Origin: Ignisphaera sp.
GTDB taxonomy: Archaea; Thermoproteota; Thermoprotei_A; Sulfolobales; Ignisphaeraceae
Length of the DNA stretch: 64,000 nt
Direction: 5' to 3'
Assembly: GCA_038735125.1 (NCBI GenBank)
Contig: JAVYNU010000002.1
Coordinates: 196,183-260,182, forward strand
A program made the translations under genes and the position numbers. The stretch's first letter is position 1. The number at the start of each line of letters is the position of its first letter. The notes below the pieces were generated by a model that ran no database searches, was not told where the DNA came from, and saw only the letters and a program-made list of their open reading frames with translations. Shown piece by piece: positions 46,042 to 54,971 of this stretch.

Positions 46042-47244
46042 ATGGAGCTAAACCTTGTAGTTCAGCTCCATAAATATCTTTTACTACCAAACCCCCTTAT
46101 AATAGCCTCAGGCCCCTCAGTTAAAAATGATGAAGATATTATACGGGGTTTGGAAGCAGGTGCAGGAGGTGTTGTCACTAAAACAATAACCTACGACACT
46201 AATATGCAGATACAGCCAAAGCCTAGGATGTATGTAATTGATAAGCATAGTGCATTAGCTAGAACAAAGTTCTATTCCTTCTATTCCGTGGACTTGATGT
46301 CTGAGCATCCTCCAGAACAGTGGGTTAAGTTCATAAGAAGGGCGAAAGATGAGATAAGGAGGAGGAAGCTTGAGGGAGTTCTTATAGCTAGCATAGCTGG
46401 GAGAACTTATGAAGAATGGGAAGAACTAGCGAAACTAATGACCGAAGCAGGTGCAGATGCGCTAGAGCTTAACCTATCCTGCCCTCATGTCGACCCCTCT
46501 CGCCCAGAGCTTATGGGTAGAGCAGCTGCCGCGAATCCTGAGGTTGTGTCAAACATAGTGAAAATAGTTAAGGAAAATACTAATCTTCCTGTTATAGGGA
46601 AGCTAACACCTCATGGCGCCAATCCTATCGAATTAGCAAAAACAATGGTTAAAGCAGGTGCAGATATTTTGGTGTCTACAGCTAGATTCCAAGGATTAGT
46701 AATAGATGTTGAAACTATGAAACCTATTCTATGGGGTGGTTTAGGGGGATATGGAGGACCATGGCAACTGCCAATAAGCTTGGCCTGGACATATTATATA
46801 ATGAAGGAAGTGGGCGACATACCTGTTATAGGATCTGGAGGCATTTCCTCGGGTCTGGATATGGCCAGATTCATATTAACTGGTGCTAGAGCTACGCAAG
46901 TCTGTACAACGATTATTGTTCAAGGCTATGAGGCAATAAAAGTTTTGCTAGACGAGTTAAAGAACTGGATGAAGAAACATGGATTCGCAAGCATTGATGA
47001 TTTTCGTGGAAAAGCATTAAACAATGTAATTCCTCTCGATAAATTAAATAGAGAGAAGATCTACAGGTATACAATTAACGAAAGCAAGTGCACTATTTGC
47101 AAGATATGTATTAGAGTATGTCCGTATAGAGCGATAATTGATAGAGGATTAAAACCTCCGGTAATAGATGAAGATAAATGCGATAACTGCGGGCTTTGTT
47201 TCTCTATCTGCCCATTCAATGCCATAGAATATAATCGCTATTAA
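46042..47244 (+). CDS. PreA-like flavin dehydrogenase with two 4Fe-4S centres
   Basis: The 400-residue protein joins a dihydroorotate-dehydrogenase-type FMN barrel (about 1-320: PLIIASGPSVKNDEDI, ELNLSCPHVDPS, VIGKLTPHGAN, VIGSGGISSG) to a two-cluster ferredoxin domain (about 345-395: CTICKICIRVCP and CDNCGLCFSICP). This matches the catalytic PreA subunit of dihydropyrimidine dehydrogenase. No PreT partner gene is adjacent. Its place between an aldolase-family gene and the pectate lyase suggests that it reduces or oxidises a C-C bond of a sugar-acid intermediate with ferredoxin as carrier. Pyrimidine catabolism remains the alternative. Confidence 0.8.
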   Translation: MELNLVVQLHKYLLLPNPLIIASGPSVKNDEDIIRGLEAGAGGVVTKTITYDTNMQIQPKPRMYVIDKHSALARTKFYSFYSVDLMSEHPPEQWVKFIRRAKDEIRRRKLEGVLIASIAGRTYEEWEELAKLMTEAGADALELNLSCPHVDPSRPELMGRAAAANPEVVSNIVKIVKENTNLPVIGKLTPHGANPIELAKTMVKAGADILVSTARFQGLVIDVETMKPILWGGLGGYGGPWQLPISLAWTYYIMKEVGDIPVIGSGGISSGLDMARFILTGARATQVCTTIIVQGYEAIKVLLDELKNWMKKHGFASIDDFRGKALNNVIPLDKLNREKIYRYTINESKCTICKICIRVCPYRAIIDRGLKPPVIDEDKCDNCGLCFSICPFNAIEYNRY

Positions 47245-47350
47245 ACTTCTTATACTTTCAGGTTGAACCTAAAACGAATTTTTATATAATGATGCAAAAG
47301 ACTTATTTATAAACAATTAACATAATTTATATGGAGGTGTCTCAAAAACT

Positions 47351-49258
47351 ATGGAAGAAAAACAAAATAAAAAGCTCTTTGCAACATCGGTTTTGGTGGC
47401 TTTAATAATAGTCTTGGGATTTATACTACCAATAAGCATATCTAACCATATGGTTAAAGTAGGTTCAGAGACTGCAGGGGGTAAAACCAATATTATTGCT
47501 ACTCCAGATTACTGTTTTAAGGGCGTTTACTGTATAAGAGATTTGCTTGCTGAAAGAGAAGGTTATGCACGCAATGCTACTGGGGGACTAAACGGATACA
47601 TATACTTTGTTACATCACTCGAAGACGATCCCAACAACCCTCAGCCTGGTACACTTAGACATGCATTAACCCAGCCAGAGCCTCTATGGATATTCTTCTT
47701 AGTTAATGGTACAATAGTTCTTAAAGACAGGATATCAGTCACTTCTGACAAAACGATAGATGGTAGAGGGGCACAGATAACCATAACCACGCGTTTTGGA
47801 GGTTCTGCTCGTGGCCAAGCTTTGCGTATATATGATGCTAGAAATATTATTATTGTGAATATAAGGTTTGACTCTACTGATACGCAAAATATTGATGCTA
47901 TTGAGATTAGAAGATCAACAAATATATGGATTCATCACTGTGACTTCACCAACTGGTCTGATGGAACAGTAGATTTAGCTGAAGCTTTATCGACAGGAAC
48001 AAGCAATATAACTATATCTTGGTCAAGGTTCTGGAACCATGTCAAAGTCACATTAATAGGTAATACTGCTACAAGAACAACGGATAGAAACTTCAGGGTT
48101 ACCCTACACCACAACTTCTACTTTATGACCGAGTACAGACATCCAAGGCTTAGATTCGGAATTGTTGATATGTATAACAACTATCTCTACTGGGTAGGCG
48201 AAGGCAGCAGTATTTCTCAAGGAGGTATAGTGTATGCTGAGGCAAACATATACGAATTGGTGCCTGGAAAAGATACTGAGATAGCTGATTGTACATGGCC
48301 AGGCGAGGCCCCTGGCTACTTCTTCAACATTAGCAACCGGATCATAAGACCTCCAGGAGCAAATGCTATAATAGATGGATGTTGGACCAACATCACCTAT
48401 TCAAGACCTTACCCAGCAAGAGTTGAACCTGCTAATGAAGATCTTAAGCGTAAAATAATGATGTATGCAGGTACAGACTTCCCCCTATCACCGAGGCTAA
48501 TGACATACCACCCAATGATTCTGTGGGGCGAATATGAATGGGATTTACCATTACCAGCATACATTTCAGGGCTTACAGCGTATTTCATAATCGATGTAAC
48601 TCCATACAAATCCCCAGAGAATGAGATAATAGAAATAGAGTGGTACATGGGCGATGGAACTAAATATGTGGGAACCCCCCTAGACTTCTTAAACCTAACC
48701 ACAAGAGATTTGGTGGTACGACACACATATTCAGCTCCAGGCATTTACAATATTATCGTACTAATGAAGACTGTAGGAGGGTCTATCCTATTAGTATCTA
48801 GCACAGCATACGTAAATATTTCAATGGTTCAAACCATCGCCCCAGTAGTTGTTTTGGTGACGCCTTCGCCGGCAACTGTTACATCGCCGACGACATACAC
48901 ATCAATGTATACAACAACTTCTGTGAGGACACTGACAACTGCTGTTCCAACAACTATTACCTCAACTATTGAGAAAACTTATACAACATCTTATGTCACT
49001 ACACAGACAATCGCTATGCCAACAACAGTTACATCAGCTGTCACTACAACAATGGCCACAACAGCATCGGTAACAGTTCCAACAACTGTGCTAGTGTCTG
49101 TGGCAAGCCCAACTACAGTTGTCAGCGAGAAAACAATTACAACAACTGCTAGCCCAACAACAATAAGAGAGGTGGAGTGGACAACAACAGCAATTGTAGG
49201 AATAGTATTACTTGGCGTGGGCTTGGGGGTAGGGTCGCTGTTTTTAAGAAGGAGGTAG
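47351..49258 (+). CDS. Surface-anchored pectate lyase, PL1-like, with PKD domain
   Basis: The 635-residue enzyme is exported and held at the cell surface, where it cuts polygalacturonate. A signal/anchor lies at about 9-30. The PL1-like parallel beta-helix runs from about 60 to 380, with IWIHHCDFTNWSDG near 195 and YRHPRLRFG near 262-270, the arginine segment of the PL1 active site; acids of the calcium site lie between. A PKD-type beta-sandwich follows (about 400-490), then a Thr-rich stalk and a final membrane helix. A ggaggtg ribosome site (47333-47339) precedes ATG 47351. The stalk-anchor resembles that of the two binding proteins. Confidence 0.88.
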   Translation: MEEKQNKKLFATSVLVALIIVLGFILPISISNHMVKVGSETAGGKTNIIATPDYCFKGVYCIRDLLAEREGYARNATGGLNGYIYFVTSLEDDPNNPQPGTLRHALTQPEPLWIFFLVNGTIVLKDRISVTSDKTIDGRGAQITITTRFGGSARGQALRIYDARNIIIVNIRFDSTDTQNIDAIEIRRSTNIWIHHCDFTNWSDGTVDLAEALSTGTSNITISWSRFWNHVKVTLIGNTATRTTDRNFRVTLHHNFYFMTEYRHPRLRFGIVDMYNNYLYWVGEGSSISQGGIVYAEANIYELVPGKDTEIADCTWPGEAPGYFFNISNRIIRPPGANAIIDGCWTNITYSRPYPARVEPANEDLKRKIMMYAGTDFPLSPRLMTYHPMILWGEYEWDLPLPAYISGLTAYFIIDVTPYKSPENEIIEIEWYMGDGTKYVGTPLDFLNLTTRDLVVRHTYSAPGIYNIIVLMKTVGGSILLVSSTAYVNISMVQTIAPVVVLVTPSPATVTSPTTYTSMYTTTSVRTLTTAVPTTITSTIEKTYTTSYVTTQTIAMPTTVTSAVTTTMATTASVTVPTTVLVSVASPTTVVSEKTITTTASPTTIREVEWTTTAIVGIVLLGVGLGVGSLFLRRR

Positions 49259-49315
49259 TGGTAATTTAATTAGATCTACAAATATTTTTATTTTGATTTT
49301 CAAAGTACACCTCTA

Positions 49316-50446
49316 TTAGCTGTTGCCTAGGCATTTGCTTAGCCAGTTAAATGCGTCTTCCTGCATCTCTACATCAAATACATGTGGTTTATCGTAGAAC
49401 ATACCCTTGTAGTTTTCCTCAACACCTGCCGCCCGATACACCTCAGAGATTTTTTTATGTGCCTTTAGCTGTCCTTCGTAGGGGAATATAGGGTCTTGCT
49501 TACCGTACTGAACTAGAAGTGGCTGGGGTACATGCAATGCAGCAATATCTGGTATGTCGAAGAACTTAGCCATTCCCGGGATGTAGAGGGCCCATGTATG
49601 TTCAATACCTCTTTTAACTATTTCATCGATTGTGGATACAGCAGAAGCAACTACACCACACTTAACCCTATCATCGAGAGCAGATATAAACATGCTCCTC
49701 ATACCACCGAGTGATACACCGCCAACACCAATTCTACTAGAATCAACCTCCGGCCTACTTACCAGATACTCTAATGCTACAAGATCTTCATAAGCTATTA
49801 AACCCGCTATGCTTAGCCCTGCTAATAAAAGAGCTTTAGAAGCGAAATTCTCTACCATATACGAAACCTCATTATACTTCTTCACCTCTTCATCGATATC
49901 TAAGCTTAACCTGCCAACAAAATCCACTACAGGTATTCTTCTACTCCCAAAAAGAAAAACATCGGTAACCAATACAGCAAAGCCTCTTTTAGCTAGTTCT
50001 GTAGCCCAGCTTCTACCACCATAGAGCCTTATCTTATAGTTCCTAAGAATTGGAGGCTCATCATCAACTTCAACTATTTTCTCCTTACCGAAGTACTTGA
50101 AACCCCCATGACAGTGAAGCGCTAATACCCCGGGAAACCTGCCACCACTACCCCTATTGGCTGGATACATAAAATACCCCTCTACCCTAGATCCATAGGG
50201 AAGCTCATAGGATATTCTCTCAACAACTAAGTTATTTTTCCTAAAAGTCGAGTCTATGGAAGGCTTCGAAAAACGCGTAGGGAATTTAGGCAAAAGAATT
50301 TCCCTTAGTTTCTCCCTAGCAGCATCCCTCCACTCATAGATATCTCTCCAACCACCACTAAAGTAAGAGAGGGTATACCAACCCAAAGAATACTGCAAAA
50401 TATAGTTGTTCAATAGCCTCACAATATCCTCAGCATAAACTCTCAT
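49316..50446 (-). CDS. Alpha/beta hydrolase, probable acetylesterase of the pectin locus
   Basis: The 376-residue protein is a serine hydrolase with an N-terminal helical extension. The oxyanion segment HCHGGF is at 111-116, Ser245 lies in GGVSLGG, Asp318 in YGKQDPIFP and His355 in DKPHVFD, the order expected for the dienelactone hydrolase/acetylxylan-esterase group. There is no signal peptide. It converges with the pectate lyase gene. A role in removing acetyl or methyl esters from imported pectin fragments fits, but direct evidence is lacking. Confidence 0.7.
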   Translation of the reverse strand: MRVYAEDIVRLLNNYILQYSLGWYTLSYFSGGWRDIYEWRDAAREKLREILLPKFPTRFSKPSIDSTFRKNNLVVERISYELPYGSRVEGYFMYPANRGSGGRFPGVLALHCHGGFKYFGKEKIVEVDDEPPILRNYKIRLYGGRSWATELAKRGFAVLVTDVFLFGSRRIPVVDFVGRLSLDIDEEVKKYNEVSYMVENFASKALLLAGLSIAGLIAYEDLVALEYLVSRPEVDSSRIGVGGVSLGGMRSMFISALDDRVKCGVVASAVSTIDEIVKRGIEHTWALYIPGMAKFFDIPDIAALHVPQPLLVQYGKQDPIFPYEGQLKAHKKISEVYRAAGVEENYKGMFYDKPHVFDVEMQEDAFNWLSKCLGNS

Positions 50447-51014
50447 TCAAAACACCAAAAAGGAAAACGAAAAACTATAGCATATAAGTTTTCATCTTTC
50501 ATTTCCCCATACTTAAGCATAACTTAATAATGATAAAAATTCTTTCTTACTTAGGTTTCATCCTCCATCTATGTTTATGAAATAGTTCGCCTTTTGGATT
50601 TACCAACCTCATCGTATTTTTCACAAGAATTATACTACATTTCTTAATCCTATACCATATTTGTTTAATGATAAACGCTATTAATAACTCTCTATAGATA
50701 ATATAGATAAAATTGTTTTGCCAATAGCCATTTATAGATTCAGCATAACCTTTAATTTTAAGTTAATTTGTAATATGTGTATGCAAGGGGTTATTCATAT
50801 AAATTTGGTGAAACTGTTTTTAGTTCTGTACTTAATGGATGTTGAATCCTTCTTAGTATTCGTAGCTAGATACCTTATAAAACCGCCTAGAACATTTATA
50901 ACGTTGTATAACTCAGATTTTTCTTAAGATATATGCAACTAAATGTGGTTAGCCTAGCCATATGATTAGTAAACTTTTTATATTTCTACTTCTTACAACT
51001 TTTTTGTGGTCTCT
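50447..51014. other. AT-rich spacer; promoters only
   Basis: Nothing in this 568-base spacer is convincing as a gene. A plus-strand frame at 50718-50927 and a minus-strand coding-like stretch near 50560-50680 were checked and have stops or no domain character. A strong TATA box (ctttttatatt, 50974-50984) lies 31-41 bases ahead of the corrinoid-protein start at 51015. Confidence 0.5.
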
Positions 51015-51662
51015 ATGTCTTTGTCGGAGGAGTTTGTTAGGGCTATTGTTGATTTGGATGAGGCTAGGGCTGTTGAGATTGCTAGGAGGAGGCTTGAGGT
51101 TGAGGATCCAGCGGTTGTTTTGAATGATTTGAGGAGGGCTGCTGAGATTATTGGTGAGAGGTATGAGAGGGGTGAGTATTTTGTTGCTGATCTTGTTATG
51201 GCTGGCGAGATTCTCAAAACAATTTCTGAGTTGGCTAGAGAAAAGCTTAGGGCTCTTGGGAAGGCTAGGGAGGTTGTTGGAAGGTTTGTTATTGGTACTG
51301 TTGAGGGTGATATACATGATATTGGGAAGAACATTGTTATCACAATGGCTGAGGCAGCAGGCTTCGAGGTTATTGATCTAGGTGTTGATGTACCGCCACA
51401 AAAATTCGTTGAAGCAATAAAACAGTACAACCCAGATATAGTGGGAATGTCAGGATTATTAACACTAGCAATAGACTCAATGAAGAGAACCGTAGACACA
51501 ATAAAAGAAGCTGGCTTGAGAGACAAGGTAAAGATAATAATAGGAGGGGGCAGAGTAGACCAACACGCATGCCAATACATAGGAGCAGACGCATGGACAA
51601 ACGACGCATCACAAGGAATAAAAATAATGCTAAAATGGATAGAAGAAAAGAAAAAGAGGTGA
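51015..51662 (+). CDS. Methyltransferase-cognate corrinoid protein
   Basis: The protein of about 215 residues carries a B12 cofactor between two methyltransferases. Residues 1-85 form a four-helix cap, then the cobalamin-binding Rossmann domain has GDIHDIGKNIV with the axial histidine, SGLLTLAI and IIIGGGRV, all standard B12-binding landmarks. ATG 51015 begins MSLSEEF like relatives and sits just behind the predicted transcript start; GTG 51006 adds three residues. The partner methyltransferase starts 7 bases after its stop. Codon choice shifts from GTT/AGG-rich to ACA-rich near the middle. Confidence 0.9.
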   Translation: MSLSEEFVRAIVDLDEARAVEIARRRLEVEDPAVVLNDLRRAAEIIGERYERGEYFVADLVMAGEILKTISELAREKLRALGKAREVVGRFVIGTVEGDIHDIGKNIVITMAEAAGFEVIDLGVDVPPQKFVEAIKQYNPDIVGMSGLLTLAIDSMKRTVDTIKEAGLRDKVKIIIGGGRVDQHACQYIGADAWTNDASQGIKIMLKWIEEKKKR

Positions 51663-51668
51663 AGACAA

Positions 51669-52958
51669 ATGACCACAACAAGAAAAGAACCCATAGACGA
51701 ATGGATTGAAAGACACGAAAAAGAACCAGATATAGTTGCTAAAGAAAAGGCTGAAAGATTCTTAAGAATCGTAGATCTCAAAGTTCCTGACAGAATTCCT
51801 GTTGCAGGTGTTATGGGGGACTTCCTCTGCAAATATACAGGAATAACGTGGTATGAGTTATCATATAGCTTAACTGATAAGGTTAAGAATGCTGTTCTCA
51901 AGTTTGTACATGACTTTCCAAGTGATTGGGGCATAATATTCGTGCCTATGATGCTAGAAGGCTTTGCACTTGCACTTGCCTTTGCCGACTTTCCGGACTT
52001 CTCCAATACAATTAGGTTCTTAACAGGACCTGTTCACGATATTTTAAAGGATAAGTGGAGTAGATGGCCTGGTAGAGAGCTTAGAGAGGATATGCATCCA
52101 CAGTTTCCAGGAGGAGAATATATGAAGCCTGAAGAGTACAAGAAACTGATTGAAAATCCTGTTGAGTTCATGCATACAACCATTTTACCAAGAGTATGCG
52201 AAGGCCTTGGAAAACCAGGGACGGCACAGTGGAACGGTACATGGATTAGGGTTGGAATGACTATGCAGAGAATAACAACATATCAAATGGATGTATTTAC
52301 AGAAATTGCAAAAGCAGGCAACCCAGCTTTTCCATTGACAAACGCATATGCACCAGCAGATATAATAGGCGACTTCCTTAGACATCCAACCGGTGCAATG
52401 CTTGACATGAGAAGACATCCAGATGAATTCAAAGCAGCTTGCGAAGCACTTGTTGGACCCATTCTAAAAGTCGCCACAGCCATACCACCAATACAACCAT
52501 TAACAACATTCTTCATACCTCTACATCTCAACGAAATGCTACCGCCAAAGCTATACAACGAATTCTACTGGCCATACCTAAAGAAGATTATCGAGACACT
52601 TGTTGGAAAGGGATACAAGGGATTCATATTCTTCGAAGGTGATCACTCACCACATGTAGACACATTACTAGAGCTTCCGAAGGGATGGGGTATAGCATGG
52701 TTTGAAAGACCAAAAGACTTCGTAAAAGTTTGGGAAAAATTGAAAGGACATACAACAGTTATGGGAGGAGTCCCAGTATCTCTAGTAGCTGGTGGAACCC
52801 CAGAGAAAATCGATGAGTATATAAGGAATTTGCTCAAAGAAATAAAGCCAGAAGGAGGCTTCATGCTGTCTCTAGGTATAAACGAATTGCCTGCTGGAAC
52901 ACCACCTCAGAATGTGAGAGCATATATCAATGCAGCTCTTAAATATGGCGTATATTAG
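51669..52958 (+). CDS. UroD-family corrinoid methyltransferase
   Basis: The 429-residue protein has the uroporphyrinogen decarboxylase/MtaA fold used by corrinoid methyltransferases, and is encoded with its corrinoid protein. It should move a methyl group to or from that protein. Typical family segments are present, e.g. GVMGDFLCKYTG early and LPAGTPPQNVRAYI at the end. The zinc ligands of MtaA (His-x-Cys and a later Cys) are not apparent: the regions read GDHSPH and SLGINELPAG. The substrate may thus be bound differently. Methanol or methoxyl groups from pectin or lignin are possible sources. It is not a heme enzyme. Confidence 0.8.
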   Translation: MTTTRKEPIDEWIERHEKEPDIVAKEKAERFLRIVDLKVPDRIPVAGVMGDFLCKYTGITWYELSYSLTDKVKNAVLKFVHDFPSDWGIIFVPMMLEGFALALAFADFPDFSNTIRFLTGPVHDILKDKWSRWPGRELREDMHPQFPGGEYMKPEEYKKLIENPVEFMHTTILPRVCEGLGKPGTAQWNGTWIRVGMTMQRITTYQMDVFTEIAKAGNPAFPLTNAYAPADIIGDFLRHPTGAMLDMRRHPDEFKAACEALVGPILKVATAIPPIQPLTTFFIPLHLNEMLPPKLYNEFYWPYLKKIIETLVGKGYKGFIFFEGDHSPHVDTLLELPKGWGIAWFERPKDFVKVWEKLKGHTTVMGGVPVSLVAGGTPEKIDEYIRNLLKEIKPEGGFMLSLGINELPAGTPPQNVRAYINAALKYGVY

Positions 52959-53106
52959 ATTTCGCAAAATAGAAATTCTTTTTCATCAATTAATATGTTA
53001 TTCACATTCAACATACACGTTATAGCCAATCTCATGACATGTCTTATGATGTTATTCATTATTCGAAATAGAAATGAAAACAGTTTCTACATAACTTAAA
53101 TATTTA

Positions 53107-54192
53107 TTATATTTTCTTATATGATCCTAAAATCTTTATATATGTTGTTCTATTTCTTAGCTCATCTATTGCTTCTGCCACCTCTGGATTATCTAGTGAA
53201 CCTTGGAGGTCTAGAAAGAACATGTACTCCCACGGCTTTCCTTTTATCGGTCTTGACTCGATTTTTGTCAGGTTTATGCCTCTATTTGCAAATGGCTCTA
53301 GAGCCTTGTATAATGCTCCTGGAATGTGTTTAACGGTGAAAATGATGGATGTTTTTGTTTCCGAGCCTTTTTCAAGGGGCTTGAAACCAACTACTACGAA
53401 TCTTGTGTAGTTTTCTTTATTGTCTTCTATACCTCTAACAATTATCTCACCGCCATAGATTCTGGCTGCTAGCTCAGATCCTATGGCCGCTACACCATCT
53501 GTTTCGATAGCCTCTCTAACAGCCTCTGCCGTGCTGGCCCTCGTCTCTATCCTAACACCTTTGAGCCTCGAATATATGAAGTTTCTACACTGTGCCAATG
53601 CCATTGGGTGGCTTATAACAACCTTGATATCCTCTAGTCTCGTACCTGGCTTGGCTATTAGGTTGTGGATTATCCTCACCTCGGTTTCTCCACAGATTCT
53701 AACAGATGATGTGGCCAGCATATCTAGGGTCTCCCCCACACTACCCTCGGTAGAGTTCTCAAGAGGAACAACACCATAGTCTACCTCTCCATTCTCAACA
53801 GCTCTAAAAACATCTGAGATTGATGGGTATGGGACTAACTTGACACCGGCACCAGAGAAGATTTTTAGTGTTGCCTCCTCGGTGAAGCTGCCTCTAGGGC
53901 CGAGGAAAGCAACTGTCAAAGGCTTTATGAGTCGAAGTGTTAGATCGTCTATGTAGCTGAGCAGCAGCTTGGCAGATTCTTTGGGAAGCCCATTCCCCTG
54001 GCTAATGATCTCAGCAACCCTCTCTCTTCTCGACAAAAGAATCTGCTTGGCCTGGTCATATCCAAGACTCTGCAAAGCCTTTACACGTTCAACAATCTTC
54101 TCAAAAATTTTTTGGTCAACCTCGTCAAGAATACACTCAATGTCTTTGCATTCCAATATGACCAGCCACACACTAAAGGGCTTTAGCAACAT
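53107..54192 (-). CDS. pheA: Prephenate dehydratase with N-terminal chorismate-mutase-like region
   Basis: The 361-residue enzyme converts prephenate to phenylpyruvate for phenylalanine synthesis. The dehydratase domain (about 92-270) opens VAFLGPRGSFTEEA and contains ENYTRF with the catalytic Thr-Arg-Phe at 263-265. An ACT domain (about 280-355) with ESRP (312-315) gives feedback control by phenylalanine. The first 90 residues are helical and chorismate-mutase-like, but key arginines of AroQ are not all evident, so mutase activity is uncertain. It is the last gene of the tryptophan operon, 23 bases after trpC. The start could lie a few codons further in. Confidence 0.88.
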   Translation of the reverse strand: MLLKPFSVWLVILECKDIECILDEVDQKIFEKIVERVKALQSLGYDQAKQILLSRRERVAEIISQGNGLPKESAKLLLSYIDDLTLRLIKPLTVAFLGPRGSFTEEATLKIFSGAGVKLVPYPSISDVFRAVENGEVDYGVVPLENSTEGSVGETLDMLATSSVRICGETEVRIIHNLIAKPGTRLEDIKVVISHPMALAQCRNFIYSRLKGVRIETRASTAEAVREAIETDGVAAIGSELAARIYGGEIIVRGIEDNKENYTRFVVVGFKPLEKGSETKTSIIFTVKHIPGALYKALEPFANRGINLTKIESRPIKGKPWEYMFFLDLQGSLDNPEVAEAIDELRNRTTYIKILGSYKKI

Positions 54193-54215
54193 TAAAAATG
54201 TTAATATTAATACAG

Positions 54216-54968
54216 CTAAAATGAAGATACTAGATCAAATATCTTTAGAGGGTTCTTCATAAGCTCTGTCCCAACTAGAAAAGCCTTCGCTCCTGCTCTC
54301 CTGAGGTACACAATATCGCTTCTGCCTCTAATACCACTCTCAGCAACTTTCGTGAACCTATTTGGTATTATCTCTAGAACTTTGTATGCATGATCCACGC
54401 TAACCTCTAGTGTTAACAGGTTTCTAGAGTTTACACCGATCATCGGATAGCCCATCTCCACAACATTTCTAGCCTCTTCAACTGTGTGAACCTCTACAAA
54501 GGCTTCTAGACCATATCCCCTAGCCTCTTCATATAGTTTGTCAAGCTCTCTATCACCTAGTATAGACGCTATTAGAAGAACAGCGTCTGCCCCAACATTA
54601 TAAGCCGTCTCTATTTGGCTATGCGAAACAATAATATCTTTGATGAGTATAGGTATGCTGGTTGCAGAAGCCGCTCTAACAAGATTGCTGTAAGAACCTC
54701 CAAAGTATAGCTCCTCGGTTAGAACACTCAAACCAACTGCATGCAGTTCAACAGTTCTTATATAGTCCATCAGATCCCTCTCCACATGCAAACCGGATGG
54801 GGACCTGGTCTTGTACTCAGCTATAATAGCTGTTTTACCAGCGTTGTAAAACTCCTCGATTCTCGATCTAAGGCTGTGAACAGCTCTAAACCTGCTCATC
54901 TTCATTGGCTGTCTAGACATATTGTATCTAATTACCTTCTCCAACCACTCTGGAAGAGCCCTACTCAT
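54216..54968 (-). CDS. trpC: Indole-3-glycerol-phosphate synthase
   Basis: The 250-residue TIM barrel closes the indole ring from carboxyphenylaminodeoxyribulose phosphate. Glu51 and Lys53 in EYKTRSPSG correspond to the conserved E-x-K of the family; LIKDIIVSHSQ holds the next catalytic lysine; AESGIRGRSDI near the end binds phosphate. Length matches hyperthermophile enzymes. It starts three bases after the trpG stop codon in the minus-strand operon. Confidence 0.95.
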   Translation of the reverse strand: MSRALPEWLEKVIRYNMSRQPMKMSRFRAVHSLRSRIEEFYNAGKTAIIAEYKTRSPSGLHVERDLMDYIRTVELHAVGLSVLTEELYFGGSYSNLVRAASATSIPILIKDIIVSHSQIETAYNVGADAVLLIASILGDRELDKLYEEARGYGLEAFVEVHTVEEARNVVEMGYPMIGVNSRNLLTLEVSVDHAYKVLEIIPNRFTKVAESGIRGRSDIVYLRRAGAKAFLVGTELMKNPLKIFDLVSSF

Positions 54969-54971
54969 CAG

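Noticed and set aside
50670..50731. Small minus-strand ORF starting at 50731
   Set aside because: On checking base by base it runs into TAA after about 17 codons; the apparent continuation is in another frame.
50718..50927. 69-residue plus-strand frame in the spacer ahead of the corrinoid gene
   Set aside because: No ribosome site or recognisable feature; AT-rich spacer gives such frames by chance.
50993..52006. 337-residue minus-strand open frame opposite the corrinoid protein and methyltransferase genes
   Set aside because: It spans two well-defined genes and has low-complexity Ser/Ile composition; a shadow from codon bias.
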